Shown: positions 24,533 to 33,549, counted from the first letter of the stretch. The stretch: DNA of 64,000 nt from Niveispirillum sp048066115 (GCF_048066115.1 NZ_JBLTYX010000004.1:310001-374000), one strand, 5' to 3'. The notes: a model not told the origin generated them from the letters alone. Numbers and translations are program-made.

Positions 24533-27243
24533 GCGGCACCTTTCTCGGTGATGGTCTGCTGCAACGTGAAGAGCAGGGCTTCACGATCGAACTTGGCGAC
24601 ATAATCGTTGAAGCCGGCCTGACGGCCACGCTCCAGGTCGCGCGGGGCGGCGTGGCTGGACAGCGCCACCAGCGGCGTCGTGGACCAGCGGGCATTGGCA
24701 CGAACAGCCTGGGCGAATTCCAGGCCGCTCATGCCGGGCATCTCGATGTCCGACACGATGACGTCGAACTCCTCGCCCGATTCGCTGAGTGCCAGTGCCT
24801 CGTCGCCGCTTTCCACGGCCGTGACGTCGTAGCCGGAAACGGTCAGCAGCGGCGTCAGCAGGTTGCGGAAGAACGGGCTGTCATCGACCAGCAGCACGCG
24901 ATGCTGGCGCTCATCCTCGAAGCTCTCATGGGCGTTGCCGAACCAGTCCTTGAAGGCCCGGGTCAGGTAGAAGCCGGCATCGATGACGTCGGTCGCCTTG
25001 TTGGCGATGATGGCGGAACCCAGGAAGCCCTGGCGCTCCGTGCCCAATTCGACCTGCAATTTGTCCTCGACGATATCGACGATCTCGTCCACGACCAGAC
25101 CCATGGAGCGGTCGCCATCGGCGAACACCACCACCGGCTGGCGCTTGTCGCGCACGATCTTCCAGTTGGGATCGATGGGCACCAGCGGCATCAGGCGGCC
25201 GCGATACTGCACCACCGGCTCGCCGTTCGACAGCTCGACCTGGTTGAGGTCGACATCCTCCAGACGGGCGACCAGCGACAGCGGCACGGCCTTCGGCCCG
25301 CCTTCCCCGGCGCTGAACAGCAGCAGGGCCATCTTGTCATCCTCGCGACGCGACGACTTCGCCACTTCCTGGGCGGCGGCGGCGGCATTGTCGGCGGCAC
25401 TGCCCATGGAACCGGACGCGGTGGCGATGCCATTGGGGTCCAGGATCATGATCACCGAGCCATCGCCCAGGATCGTGTTGCCCGAGAACAGCTCGATATG
25501 GCGCAGGATCGGCGCCACCGGCTTCACCACGATTTCCTCGGTGTCGAAGACGCGGTCGACGATGATGCCGAACGTGTAATTGCCGACCTGACTGACGACG
25601 ATGAAAGTCTCGCGCTTGTCGTCGTCGTCGGCCTTGCCCAGCTTCAGCAGGTTCTGCAGGCTGACCAGCGGCAGCAGACGGTTGCGCAGGCGCAGGACCG
25701 GGGCGCCATTGATGCGCTCGATCTTGTGCTCACTATCGCTGGCGGCGCGCACCAGCTCGATCACGCTGATCTGTGGCACGGCGAAGCGTTCGGACGCGCA
25801 TTCGACGATCAGGGCCGACACGATGGCTAGGGTGAGCGGGATCTTGATGGTGAAGGTCGTACCGCGGCCTTCGACCGACCGCATCTCGATCGTGCCGCCG
25901 ATCTTCTCGATATTGGTCTTCACCACGTCCATGCCCACGCCACGGCCGGACACCGAGGTGACCTTGGCGGCGGTGGAAAAGCCGGGCTTGAAGATGAACT
26001 GCTGGACCTGCTGGTCCGACATCTGCGCCAGCTCGGACTCGGTGGCCAAGCCGTTCTGGACGATCTTGGCCTTGATCTTCGACAACGCCAGACCGCGACC
26101 ATCATCGGCGATCTCGATGATGATGTGACCGCCTTCATGATAGGCGTTCAGCGTGATGCGGCCGGTTTCCGACTTGCCCGCAGCGACGCGGTCGGCCGGG
26201 ATTTCCAGGCCGTGATCGCCGGAATTGCGGACCATGTGGGTCAGCGGGTCCTTGATCAGCTCCAGCACCTGACGGTCCAGTTCCGTCTCGGCACCCAGCA
26301 TCTGCAGCTCGATCTTCTTGTGAAGTTCGTGGCTGAGATCGCGGACCAGACGCGGCAGCTTGGCCCAGGCATTGCCGATGGGCTGCATGCGCGTCTTCAT
26401 GACGCCTTCCTGCAGCTCCGACGTGACATGGTTCAGGCGCTGCAACGGCGCGGCAAACTCGCTGTCCTTCTGCGAGCGCAGGATCTGGAGCAGCTGGTTG
26501 CGGGTCAGCACCAGCTCAGACACCATGGTCATCAGGTTTTCAAGCAGGTCCACATGCACGCGGATGGTCTGCTGGGCCAGCGCACTTTCCTTGGACTCGC
26601 CACGGACATCGTCCTGAGGCTCGCTACGCGGCGGCGGTGGGGGGGGCGGGGCCGGCGGGGGGGCGACCTCCACCGGGGCCGGCGGCTCGGCCGCCTTGAC
26701 CACGGCGGCAGGGGTCGGCGGCGGCGGGGGCGGCGGCGATGCAGGGGCCAGCGTATGGGTCAGATGGGCGGGAACCGGCGTGAACAGTTCTTCCGGATCA
26801 TTCTCAGGCGGCGGCGGGGCGGCCGGGGCGGGTGCCGGGGCGGCAGCGGCGGCCTTGGGCAGTTCCTTGCCATCGGCCATGGCGTTCAGCCGGTCGATCA
26901 GATCCTGGTCACCACCGGGCGGCTCCGCCTCGGTCTGTTCCAGGACGGACAGGATGCCCTTGATCGTGTCCAGCGATTCGAGGATCAGCGACACGGCATA
27001 GGGGGAGACGTGCAACTCGCCGTCGCGGAACTTGCCCAGCACGTTCTCGCCGGCATGTGCCACCGATTCCAGCCGGGGCAGGCCCAGGAAGCCGCAGGTG
27101 CCCTTGATGGTGTGAACCAGACGGAAGATGTTCGACAGCAGCCCCGGATCGTTGGGGTTCTGCTCCAGCTTCACCAGCTCGACGTCGAGGACGGCGAGGT
27201 TCTCATTGGTCTCAGTGAGGAATTCACTCAGCAGATCATCCAT
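24529..27243 (-). CDS. cheA: Hybrid chemotaxis histidine kinase CheA with two CheW-like domains and a C-terminal receiver
   Basis: The 904-residue kinase runs in order: Hpt domain (phospho-His H44 in RLVHTIKGTCGF), long Pro-rich linker (about 125-215), dimerisation helices, a HATPase domain (VRNSGDHGL, DDGRGL, GVGMDVVK), a first CheW-like domain (about 470-600), a second degenerate CheW-like domain (about 620-770) and a REC domain (about 780-904, phospho-Asp in VIVSDIEMPGMSG). Hybrid CheA proteins of this type occur in Che1/F7 systems. Unlike A. brasilense CheA1, no N-terminal transmembrane region is visible here. It is the first gene of its operon. Confidence 0.95.
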   Translation of the reverse strand: MDDLLSEFLTETNENLAVLDVELVKLEQNPNDPGLLSNIFRLVHTIKGTCGFLGLPRLESVAHAGENVLGKFRDGELHVSPYAVSLILESLDTIKGILSVLEQTEAEPPGGDQDLIDRLNAMADGKELPKAAAAAPAPAPAAPPPPENDPEELFTPVPAHLTHTLAPASPPPPPPPTPAAVVKAAEPPAPVEVAPPPAPPPPPPPRSEPQDDVRGESKESALAQQTIRVHVDLLENLMTMVSELVLTRNQLLQILRSQKDSEFAAPLQRLNHVTSELQEGVMKTRMQPIGNAWAKLPRLVRDLSHELHKKIELQMLGAETELDRQVLELIKDPLTHMVRNSGDHGLEIPADRVAAGKSETGRITLNAYHEGGHIIIEIADDGRGLALSKIKAKIVQNGLATESELAQMSDQQVQQFIFKPGFSTAAKVTSVSGRGVGMDVVKTNIEKIGGTIEMRSVEGRGTTFTIKIPLTLAIVSALIVECASERFAVPQISVIELVRAASDSEHKIERINGAPVLRLRNRLLPLVSLQNLLKLGKADDDDKRETFIVVSQVGNYTFGIIVDRVFDTEEIVVKPVAPILRHIELFSGNTILGDGSVIMILDPNGIATASGSMGSAADNAAAAAQEVAKSSRREDDKMALLLFSAGEGGPKAVPLSLVARLEDVDLNQVELSNGEPVVQYRGRLMPLVPIDPNWKIVRDKRQPVVVFADGDRSMGLVVDEIVDIVEDKLQVELGTERQGFLGSAIIANKATDVIDAGFYLTRAFKDWFGNAHESFEDERQHRVLLVDDSPFFRNLLTPLLTVSGYDVTAVESGDEALALSESGEEFDVIVSDIEMPGMSGLEFAQAVRANARWSTTPLVALSSHAAPRDLERGRQAGFNDYVAKFDREALLFTLQQTITEKGAA

Positions 27244-27552
27244 GGTCCACGCCCCGTTTCGGGAAAACCCAGTTTCCGCGTCATACGCCGGTCTTCAGTC
27301 CGGTGAAGCACCCTTGTACGCGCCCGGCCGCCCGTCGGCCAAATGAAGAGTATCGGAATTCGGTTAAATTCGTTCTGGCACCTGGGAATTGATGGCCTGT
27401 CGGACAGGCCTTTGGCAAGGGGAACATTACCTCTTTTCGGTTAGGTCCGACCATCTTGATCTGCCGCAACGACAAAGTGTGAGCAAGCTCCCGCTCCCGG
27501 CGTGGTTGAACAGTTGCCCGGCTGCATCATCCATACCGATTCCGCCGCCGGG
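27244..27552. other. Intergenic region between cheA and chpT
   Basis: These 309 bases must hold the che operon promoter, since chpT upstream is on the same strand but not close. I see an AT-rich stretch at about 27345-27375 but no convincing promoter, operator or terminator, and no coding signal. Confidence 0.5.
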
Positions 27553-28170
27553 TCAGGTTCCGGCCGGCTGGATTCGCATCCGCACCTCCCCCGCCCCACC
27601 CGGATTCTCCACGGCGAAGGACAGGCCATAGCCCGCCGCGATGCGCGGCGTGGCGTAGGACAGGACGGAGCGGGGCCCGAGATCGGCCTCTGCCACCTGT
27701 CCGGCGAGCGCCGGCCCCATTTCCGGCCGCAGCGCACAGCCCGTCCCCGACGCCGTGACGGTCAGACCTCCATCACCGCCCGTCACCTGCACCGTACCGC
27801 CACGCGGCAACGTCTCCTCCGCCAGCAAGGCAGCCAGAAGGGCGGCCTTCAGCAGGCCGGGCGGCGGATCGAAGGGTGCTGCGCTCCAGTCCAGCCGGAT
27901 CTTGCCGCCGCGGAACCATCCCTCCAGCACGGCCCGCGCGTCACCGCCGGTCAGCGACTGTCCGCCGGCCGCCCCCAGCGCCACACGATAAAGCCGCAGG
28001 CGGGCGGATGCCGTCTCCGCGCTGTCGGCGATCAGGTCCAGTGCCTCCCCGCCGGTGTCGCCACCCTCGTCCAGCAGTTCCACGCCATTGTTGACGGCCC
28101 CGATCGGCCCGACCAGATCATGGCAGAGACGGGAGCACAGCAGCTCCACCGCCCGAATTCCCAAAACCAT
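27553..28170 (-). CDS. chpT: Histidine phosphotransferase ChpT-like
   Basis: ChpT passes phosphate from the CckA kinase to CtrA and CpdR, which control the cell cycle and motility in alphaproteobacteria. The 205-residue protein has the phospho-His in LCSRLCHDLVGPIGAVNNGV (H17), the same helix pattern as in Caulobacter ChpT, and a degenerate ATPase-like second domain. The ATG at 28170 fits. It is divergent from a DUF3553 gene, an arrangement I associate with ChpT in related bacteria. Co-location with che genes suggests that motility genes are under CtrA control. Confidence 0.82.
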   Translation of the reverse strand: MVLGIRAVELLCSRLCHDLVGPIGAVNNGVELLDEGGDTGGEALDLIADSAETASARLRLYRVALGAAGGQSLTGGDARAVLEGWFRGGKIRLDWSAAPFDPPPGLLKAALLAALLAEETLPRGGTVQVTGGDGGLTVTASGTGCALRPEMGPALAGQVAEADLGPRSVLSYATPRIAAGYGLSFAVENPGGAGEVRMRIQPAGT

Positions 28171-28276
28171 CCCGCATCCCCGGCGCTGGGGCACGCCATC
28201 TCCGCCGGCCGGGGATGGCGAGCCGTGTCACAGGCCGCTAGGATAGGGCGTGGTCAATGGAGTGGGAACCAAAGAG

Positions 28277-28456
28277 ATGTCCGATTTCCTGGCGCCCGGC
28301 GTTTTCGTCCGCCATCCGGCCCAGCCCGATTGGGGTCTGGGGCAGGTGCAATCGGTGGTGGGGCCGCGCGTGACAGTGAATTTCGAACATGCCGGCAAGC
28401 TGCTGATCAATGCCGCCGCCGTGTCGCTGACCATCGTCGATCCGGACGATGAGTAG
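28277..28456 (+). CDS. DUF3553 small protein
   Basis: This 59-residue protein (MSDFLAPGVFVRHPAQPDWG) has the DUF3553 pattern: an SH3-like small barrel with WGLGQVQS and VTVNFEHAGK. Related domains occur at the end of UvrD/CarD-type proteins. Its function is unknown. An AAAGAG precedes the ATG at 28277. Confidence 0.8.
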   Translation: MSDFLAPGVFVRHPAQPDWGLGQVQSVVGPRVTVNFEHAGKLLINAAAVSLTIVDPDDE

Positions 28457-28535
28457 GCGACAACAAAGGGGCCCCCGTCCGGAGCGCCTTGGGCACACAT
28501 GTCGACAGGGCCCATCGGGCCCTACCTCACTGCGA

Positions 28536-28895
28536 TCACCATTTGCGTTCGGTCTTCAGCTGGCCGCCGTTCAGGGCATCCAGGAAGCTGCCGCCCGGCT
28601 TGGGCCGCTGGGCGCGGACCATGCGGGGGTTGGGCTTCTTGTTCGCCTGCTCCACCACCTTGATGGCGGTGGTGGTGGCATCCGTCTCCACCCGGCGGCG
28701 CACGCCCTCATCCAGGGATTCGAAGGCCTGCTGGGCGAAGACCAGGGCATTCTCGGACCGCGTCTCCACGACCTGACGCAGTGCGTTCGCGGCCATCAGG
28801 CATTCCAGCCGTTCCGGCCCGGTGATGTCGTCCAGGGCACCGGCCAGAATCCCGATTGCTTCCAACGTCTTGGGATCGCTTAGTTCCACGGACAT
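28536..28895 (-). CDS. Hypothetical protein, 119 aa
   Basis: I do not recognise this protein. It is largely helical and charged, with no signal peptide or membrane segment. The middle (ETRSENALVFAQQAFESLDEGVRRR) looks like an amphipathic helix pair. The start ATG and frame fit the codon use of its neighbours. Confidence 0.55.
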   Translation of the reverse strand: MSVELSDPKTLEAIGILAGALDDITGPERLECLMAANALRQVVETRSENALVFAQQAFESLDEGVRRRVETDATTTAIKVVEQANKKPNPRMVRAQRPKPGGSFLDALNGGQLKTERKW

Positions 28896-28918
28896 TTACG
28901 CGCGCGCCCTTCAGGTAC

Positions 28919-28944
28919 AGTCACACTCATCTATATAGTCACAC
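28919..28944. promoter_or_regulatory. Direct repeat, possible operator
   Basis: AGTCACAC occurs twice (28919-28926 and 28937-28944), 18 bases apart, around an AT-rich CTATATAG. It lies between a minus-strand gene start and the asd leader, so it could bind a regulator of either. Confidence 0.3.
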
Positions 28945-29071
28945 CGTCGGCGGAAATACGCAACACATAGTCTGGAAACGCCTTGTCATGCGGCCGGCGA
29001 AGCCCCGCCGCGCGCCGATGGCGGGACGCACGGGCTTTACAGGCACCCCCGTCATCGGCATGGTCAAGCCC

Positions 29072-29155
29072 ATGTCGATCCTGAACCAGACCACTACCAC
29101 CATGACTAAAAAGACCACCCTGCGGGGCGGGCTTCTTGTCATGCGCGCGGTCTGA
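29072..29155 (+). CDS. Candidate leader peptide of an asd attenuator (27 aa)
   Basis: An ATG at 29072 (or 29060, four codons earlier) opens a short reading frame ending in TGA at 29153-29155. Residues 7-16 read TTTTMTKKTT, so seven Thr, three Met and two Lys lie in 27 residues. Thr, Met and Lys are the end products of the pathway that begins with asd, the next gene 101 bases downstream. The frame runs into the first arm of a set of exclusive hairpins. No strong Shine-Dalgarno is visible, only GGTCAAG near the ATG. I infer a leader peptide; it has no signal of its own as a protein. Confidence 0.6.
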   Translation: MSILNQTTTTMTKKTTLRGGLLVMRAV

Positions 29156-29200
29156 CGCGGTTCGACAGAAGCCAGATGCCCCGCCGGAAACGGATGGGGC
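29122..29200 (+). promoter_or_regulatory. Mutually exclusive hairpins of the asd leader
   Basis: Hairpin 2:3 pairs 29122-29140 with 29164-29184: GCGGGGC with GCCCCGC, then GGCTTCT with AGAAGCC and GTC with GAC, with a small bulge and an internal loop. Hairpin 3:4 pairs GCCCC (29178-29182) with GGGGC (29196-29200) and contains CCG-GAAA-CGG. They share 29178-29184, so only one can form. The left arm of 2:3 lies inside the leader peptide gene. Hairpin 3:4 is not followed by a T run, so premature termination would need Rho or act through translation. Confidence 0.5.
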
Positions 29201-29216
29201 GGCCAAACCTGGACCA

Positions 29217-29255
29217 GACCCTGTCTCCGGCAAGTGAAGACAGAGGAACAGGGTC
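29217..29255 (+). promoter_or_regulatory. Hairpins around the asd ribosome binding site
   Basis: GACCCTGT (29217-29224) pairs with ACAGGGTC (29248-29255), which overlaps the Shine-Dalgarno region of asd. An alternative, CTGTCT (29221-29226) with AGACAG (29238-29243), uses part of the same left arm and would leave the ribosome site free. This is a possible translation switch. Confidence 0.45.
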
Positions 29256-29256
29256 C

Positions 29257-30321
29257 ATGAATATCCGCGTTGCCCCCGAAAACCTGAACCAAGCTGCCCA
29301 ATCTGTTGGGGGCCGGTCCATTTCCGTCGCCGTTGTCGGTGCCACCGGTGCGGTGGGCGTGGAAATCCGCGAATGCTTGGAAAAATCCGGCCTGAACCTG
29401 ACCCAGGTGCGCCTGTTGGCCTCCAAGCGGTCGGCCGGACAGGCTGTGCCTTTCGCCGGCGGCACGCTGGTGATCGAGGAACTGGGGGATGACAGCTTCC
29501 AGGGCATCGATTACGCCCTGTTCTCCGCCGGCAGTGGCATCTCGAAGGAATTCGCGCCCAAGGCCGTGGCCGCCGGCGCCGTGGTCATCGACAATTCATC
29601 CGCCTTCCGCATGGATGAGGCCATCCCGCTGGTGGTACCGGAGGTGAACCCGGACGTCGTCCCGGCCCAGCCCGGCATCATCGCCAACCCCAATTGCGTG
29701 GCCATCATCGCCACCGTGCCGCTGGCCCCGCTGGACATTGCCCACAAGATCCGCCGCGTAAACATCGCCACCTACCAGGCCGCCAGTGGCGCCGGTGCGG
29801 CGGCGATGGAGGAGTTGCGCGCCGCCACGGCCGCCCATCTGGCCGGCGAGCATTATGCCCCGCGCGTGCTGCCGCACCCCTACGCCTTCAACGTCTTCTC
29901 CCACAACGCCGCTATCAACCCGGCGACGGGTTACAATGGCGAGGAGGAGAAAGTGATCGAGGAGACGCGCAAGATCATGCGTCGCCCCGACCTGCATATC
30001 AGCATCACCTGCGTGCGCGTGCCCGTGCTGCGCGCCCATTCCATGGCGGTGACGGTGGAGTTCGAGGATGTGGTCACCCCCGACCAGGTCCGCGCCCTCC
30101 TGCGTGACGCGCCGGGTGTGCGTATCGTGGAGGATATCGAGGGCAACCATTTCCCCATGCCGAACGAGGCGTCGGGCCAGGGCGACGTGCTGGTCGGCCG
30201 CATCCGCCGCGATGTCGGCGACCCGTCCGGCCGCTCCATCGCCCTGTTCCTGGCCGGTGACCAGTTGCTGAAGGGTGCGGCGCTGAACGCCGTGCAGATT
30301 TTGCAGCGGCTGGTGGGGTAA
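29257..30321 (+). CDS. asd: Aspartate-semialdehyde dehydrogenase
   Basis: Asd reduces aspartyl phosphate to aspartate semialdehyde, the branch point to lysine/diaminopimelate, threonine and methionine. The 354-residue protein has the NADP site VAVVGATGAVG near residue 25, the catalytic Cys in NPNCVAI, and the later LRAHSM histidine. The ATG at 29257 follows AGAGGA and CAGGG. In many alphaproteobacteria asd follows leuB. Here it stands alone behind its own leader. A family B repeat follows. Confidence 0.96.
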   Translation: MNIRVAPENLNQAAQSVGGRSISVAVVGATGAVGVEIRECLEKSGLNLTQVRLLASKRSAGQAVPFAGGTLVIEELGDDSFQGIDYALFSAGSGISKEFAPKAVAAGAVVIDNSSAFRMDEAIPLVVPEVNPDVVPAQPGIIANPNCVAIIATVPLAPLDIAHKIRRVNIATYQAASGAGAAAMEELRAATAAHLAGEHYAPRVLPHPYAFNVFSHNAAINPATGYNGEEEKVIEETRKIMRRPDLHISITCVRVPVLRAHSMAVTVEFEDVVTPDQVRALLRDAPGVRIVEDIEGNHFPMPNEASGQGDVLVGRIRRDVGDPSGRSIALFLAGDQLLKGAALNAVQILQRLVG

Positions 30322-30364
30322 GGTACGAGGCCGGGGTGGGCCAGACCGCCCCGGCACCCTTCCC

Positions 30365-30455
30365 GTAGGTCAGGTCGAGCCGCAGGCGAGCCCTGACAGC
30401 AAAGGATTGAAGGCATTATCCGTCAGGGCTCGGCTTACGCCTCGACCTGACCTAC
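30365..30455. repeat. Family B inverted repeat, copy 2
   Basis: GTAGGTCAGGTCGAG (30365-30379) pairs with its complement (30441-30455), with an inner pair GAGCCCTGAC/GTCAGGGCTC. The right arm contains the stop codon of the converging AsmA gene (30452-30454). Confidence 0.82.
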
Positions 30456-32368
30456 TGCTTCTTGCCCAGTACCCCCTGCAACAACCCCTTCACCCCGTCC
30501 TTCGACTTCAGCTTCTCGATCTGCTCCTGCGCCTTCTTCGGGTCCTTCAACGCCGCCTTGGCGGCCGAGGACAGGTCGGGCGTATAGGAGAGGTTGTCAA
30601 ACGGCCCGCGCACACGGACGGGCACGGTGATGCCGTCGGCTTCCACCTTCGACGTCCCCTGCCCTTCCAGGCTGGCCACCAGCTTGGGCGCCAGGCGCAT
30701 GTCCACACGCTTGGACGGCAGGTTGACATTGCCCTTGCCGGTGACGCGCAGCAGCGGGGCCAGCAGGTGGAAATCCTCCGTGGCCGCGATGCCGTCGGTC
30801 AGGGTGAAGCTGCCGCCCATTTCGGCGAAGTCGGTCTGTGGCGGCTCGTTCCCGCCCTGGCCAATGGCGCTGCGCACGATATGGGCGAGGTTGACGCCCT
30901 TCACCGCGCCATTGCGGAAGACGACATTGCCCGTGCCGTTCAGGCTGCCCACCAGTTCCTGCTGGTTGGTGCCGGTGGCGCGGATATCGATGGTCCCGTC
31001 GGTGGCGCCCGACAGCCGGTCGAACGCTGCGAAGCGGGTCAGAACCGGTTCGGCCTGCACCCCCCTGGCCGTGGCATTCACCACCAGCGACAGGGCGGGC
31101 CGCCCGCCATCCAGGGTCAGCTTGCCGCCCAGCGTGCCGCCGAACAGGGCGGTATCGGCCAGTCCGGCATTCAGCCGCCCGTCGGTCAGCTTCAGGGTCA
31201 GGGTCGTGGCCCCGGCTTCCACCCCCTTCGCCACCAGTCCGGCAAGTTGTAAGGTCAGGTCCAGGTCGGCGGTCTTCAGGGCCGACAGATCGATCCGTTC
31301 CTTGCTCCACCCGGCCGGCCCGGTCTCAGGCGGCGTGGCCGGGGTCGCGGGTTCGGCCGGTGACGGCAGATAGCGATCCAGTTCCAGCCTGGGCAGCGAC
31401 AGGCTGCCACCCAGCGCCGGCCGGGCACCATCCAGCTTCACCGTCAAATTGCCACTGGCCGAAAGGTCCCCGGCCTTGGCCTGCAGCCCGCTCAGCGCCA
31501 GCCGGGCCGGCGTGCCGGACAGCTTGCCGGTCAGGATCAAGTCATCCACGGGCAGGTCGGCTGGCGCCACCCCCGTCGCCGCCTTGATCAGGTCGGACAG
31601 CGAGGTGACCTTCAGCGCCAGATCGCCGGCCAGTCCCAGCGGCGCATCGCCCTGGCGTTCCACCTGCCCCTTCACGGCCAGCTTGGTACCCGCACCGTCC
31701 AACGCCACGCTCAGGGCCGCCGCTCCGCCCGACAGCAGCGGGCGCACAGGATCGATGCCCAGCTCCAGCGCCAGCGGTGTGCCATTCAGCTTCAGCGCCG
31801 CCTCCAGCGCCAGCGGCCCGTCCAGTTCCGGCAGCGACAGGGTGAGGTTCACATCCGTCGCCTCGCGCACCATGCCGGTGCGGGCGTCGGTATAGCGCAG
31901 GCGGCCATCGACCACCTCCACCTCGGCCAGCGACAGGTCGGCCATCATGCCGGGGGCGGCAGCCTCCTGTCCCGCCGGGGCTGGGGCCATGGAGACGTCC
32001 CAGTTGGGCTTGCCCTGCCTGTCCACCGTCAGGTCGATGAACGGCTCGGTCAGCACGAATTTCTCCACCTCCGCCTTGCCGCGCAGCAGCGGCATCAGGC
32101 GCAGGCGCACCGCCAGCCGCTTTACGGCCAGCAGATCCTCCCCCTGGCGGATGCCGGCGAAATGCACCTGGTCGGCCGTCACGGCGATGGAAGGGAAGTA
32201 GGACAGATCGACGCGGCCATTGATGGTCAGGGCCCGGCCCGTCGCCTTTTCAACCTGCCCTTCCACCTCCGCCACGATGGCGCCAACCGGCACCAGGAAG
32301 GGCAAGGCAACGGCCGCCGCGATGGGGATCAGCAGCAGCAGGCAGAGGATGAAGGCGATCTTGCGCAT
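30452..32368 (-). CDS. AsmA-family envelope protein
   Basis: This 638-residue protein has one N-terminal membrane anchor (about 4-25, IAFILCLLLLIPIAAAVAL) and then a long beta-rich periplasmic part typical of AsmA proteins: N-terminal AsmA domain with GRVDLSYFPSIAVTADQV, and a C-terminal AsmA_2 region (GNVNLPSKRVDMRLAPKL). AsmA-like proteins are bridge-like lipid carriers between inner and outer membrane. The ATG at 32368 directly precedes the membrane segment, which decides it over upstream readings. Its stop lies within a family B repeat. Confidence 0.9.
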   Translation of the reverse strand: MRKIAFILCLLLLIPIAAAVALPFLVPVGAIVAEVEGQVEKATGRALTINGRVDLSYFPSIAVTADQVHFAGIRQGEDLLAVKRLAVRLRLMPLLRGKAEVEKFVLTEPFIDLTVDRQGKPNWDVSMAPAPAGQEAAAPGMMADLSLAEVEVVDGRLRYTDARTGMVREATDVNLTLSLPELDGPLALEAALKLNGTPLALELGIDPVRPLLSGGAAALSVALDGAGTKLAVKGQVERQGDAPLGLAGDLALKVTSLSDLIKAATGVAPADLPVDDLILTGKLSGTPARLALSGLQAKAGDLSASGNLTVKLDGARPALGGSLSLPRLELDRYLPSPAEPATPATPPETGPAGWSKERIDLSALKTADLDLTLQLAGLVAKGVEAGATTLTLKLTDGRLNAGLADTALFGGTLGGKLTLDGGRPALSLVVNATARGVQAEPVLTRFAAFDRLSGATDGTIDIRATGTNQQELVGSLNGTGNVVFRNGAVKGVNLAHIVRSAIGQGGNEPPQTDFAEMGGSFTLTDGIAATEDFHLLAPLLRVTGKGNVNLPSKRVDMRLAPKLVASLEGQGTSKVEADGITVPVRVRGPFDNLSYTPDLSSAAKAALKDPKKAQEQIEKLKSKDGVKGLLQGVLGKKQ

Positions 32369-32514
32369 GGGCTTGGTCCGTCTCGTCAGGAGCGGGTTGA
32401 TTTGATTAACGGACAGTGTTTCAGCCCAACTTGCCCAAAACAAGGCCGAATACAGCATCTTTAGTGCGGGTCCATCTTGGAGCCTCAAGCCCGACGCGCT
32501 ATATCCTGCGGACG

Positions 32515-33549
32515 ATGCCTATGTCCCCCGCTCCCCTCCCAGCTCCGTTGATTGACCCGTTCGGCCGCGCCATCACCTATGTGCGCGTATCGGTCACCGA
32601 CCGTTGCGATTTCCGCTGCGTCTATTGCATGTCGGAGGATATGGCCTTCCTGCCCAAGGCCGACATCCTGTCGCTGGAGGAGTTGGACCGGCTCTGTTCG
32701 TCCTTCGTGGCGCTGGGCACGCGCAAGCTGCGCCTGACCGGTGGCGAACCGCTGGTCCGCCGCAACATCATGGAACTGATCCGGTCGCTGGGCCGGCACC
32801 TGAAGACGGGCGCGCTGGACGAACTGACCCTGACCACCAATGGCAGCCAGCTGGCCAGGTATGCCGACGATCTGCGCGCCGCCGGGGTGCGCCGCATCAA
32901 TGTGTCGGTGGACACGCTGGACGCAGACCGGTTCGCGAAGATCACCCGCTGGGGCCGCCTGCCCCAGGTGCTGGAAGGGCTGGAGGCGGCGCGGGCGGCC
33001 GGGCTGGAGGTCAAGATCAATGCCGTGGCGCTGAAGGGCGTCAACGACATGGAACTGGACCATATGCTGTCCTGGTGCGGGGAAAAGGGCTTCGACCTGA
33101 CCCTGATCGAGGTGATGCCGCTCGGCGACATGGATGGCAATGGCGGCGGGGCGGTGCGCGAGGAACAGTTCCTGTCGCTGCGCGACGTGCGCAACGACCT
33201 GGAAAAGCGCTGGACCCTGATCGACAGCACCCACCGCACCGGCGGTCCCGCCCGCTATGTCACGGTGGCGGAGACGGGCAAGCGCCTGGGTTTCATCACG
33301 CCCATGACCCACAATTTCTGTGAAGCCTGCAACCGCGTGCGCGTCACCTGCACCGGCACCATGTATATGTGCTTAGGCCAGGAGGATGCGGCCGACCTGC
33401 GGGCACCCTTGCGGGCCAGCACCGATGACGGGTTGCTGCACGATGCCATCCGGTCGGCCATCACCCGCAAACCCAAAGGCCATGATTTCATCATCGGCCG
33501 CGGCCAAGCCCCCGCCGTGGGCCGGCATATGAGTGTCACCGGCGGTTGA
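32515..33549 (+). CDS. moaA: GTP 3',8-cyclase
   Basis: MoaA is a radical-SAM enzyme that starts molybdenum cofactor synthesis from GTP. The 344-residue protein has the N-terminal cluster CDFRCVYC (C31, C35, C38), TGGEPLVR, and the C-terminal cluster CEACNRVRVTCTG plus a third Cys in MYMCLG, needed for the second 4Fe-4S cluster. It ends SVTGG, the Gly-Gly tail needed for activity. An ATG at 32521, two codons on, is an equally possible start. nadK follows 57 bases downstream. Confidence 0.96.
   Translation: MPMSPAPLPAPLIDPFGRAITYVRVSVTDRCDFRCVYCMSEDMAFLPKADILSLEELDRLCSSFVALGTRKLRLTGGEPLVRRNIMELIRSLGRHLKTGALDELTLTTNGSQLARYADDLRAAGVRRINVSVDTLDADRFAKITRWGRLPQVLEGLEAARAAGLEVKINAVALKGVNDMELDHMLSWCGEKGFDLTLIEVMPLGDMDGNGGGAVREEQFLSLRDVRNDLEKRWTLIDSTHRTGGPARYVTVAETGKRLGFITPMTHNFCEACNRVRVTCTGTMYMCLGQEDAADLRAPLRASTDDGLLHDAIRSAITRKPKGHDFIIGRGQAPAVGRHMSVTGG

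Noticed and set aside
27380..27420. Possible sigma-54 site upstream of cheA
   Set aside because: TGGCAC is present, but the required GC at the second element is missing at the right distance and the strand is wrong.
29140..29210. Standard Rho-independent terminator in the asd leader
   Set aside because: The hairpin 29178-29200 is followed by GGCCAAACC, not a T run, so I do not call it a terminator.
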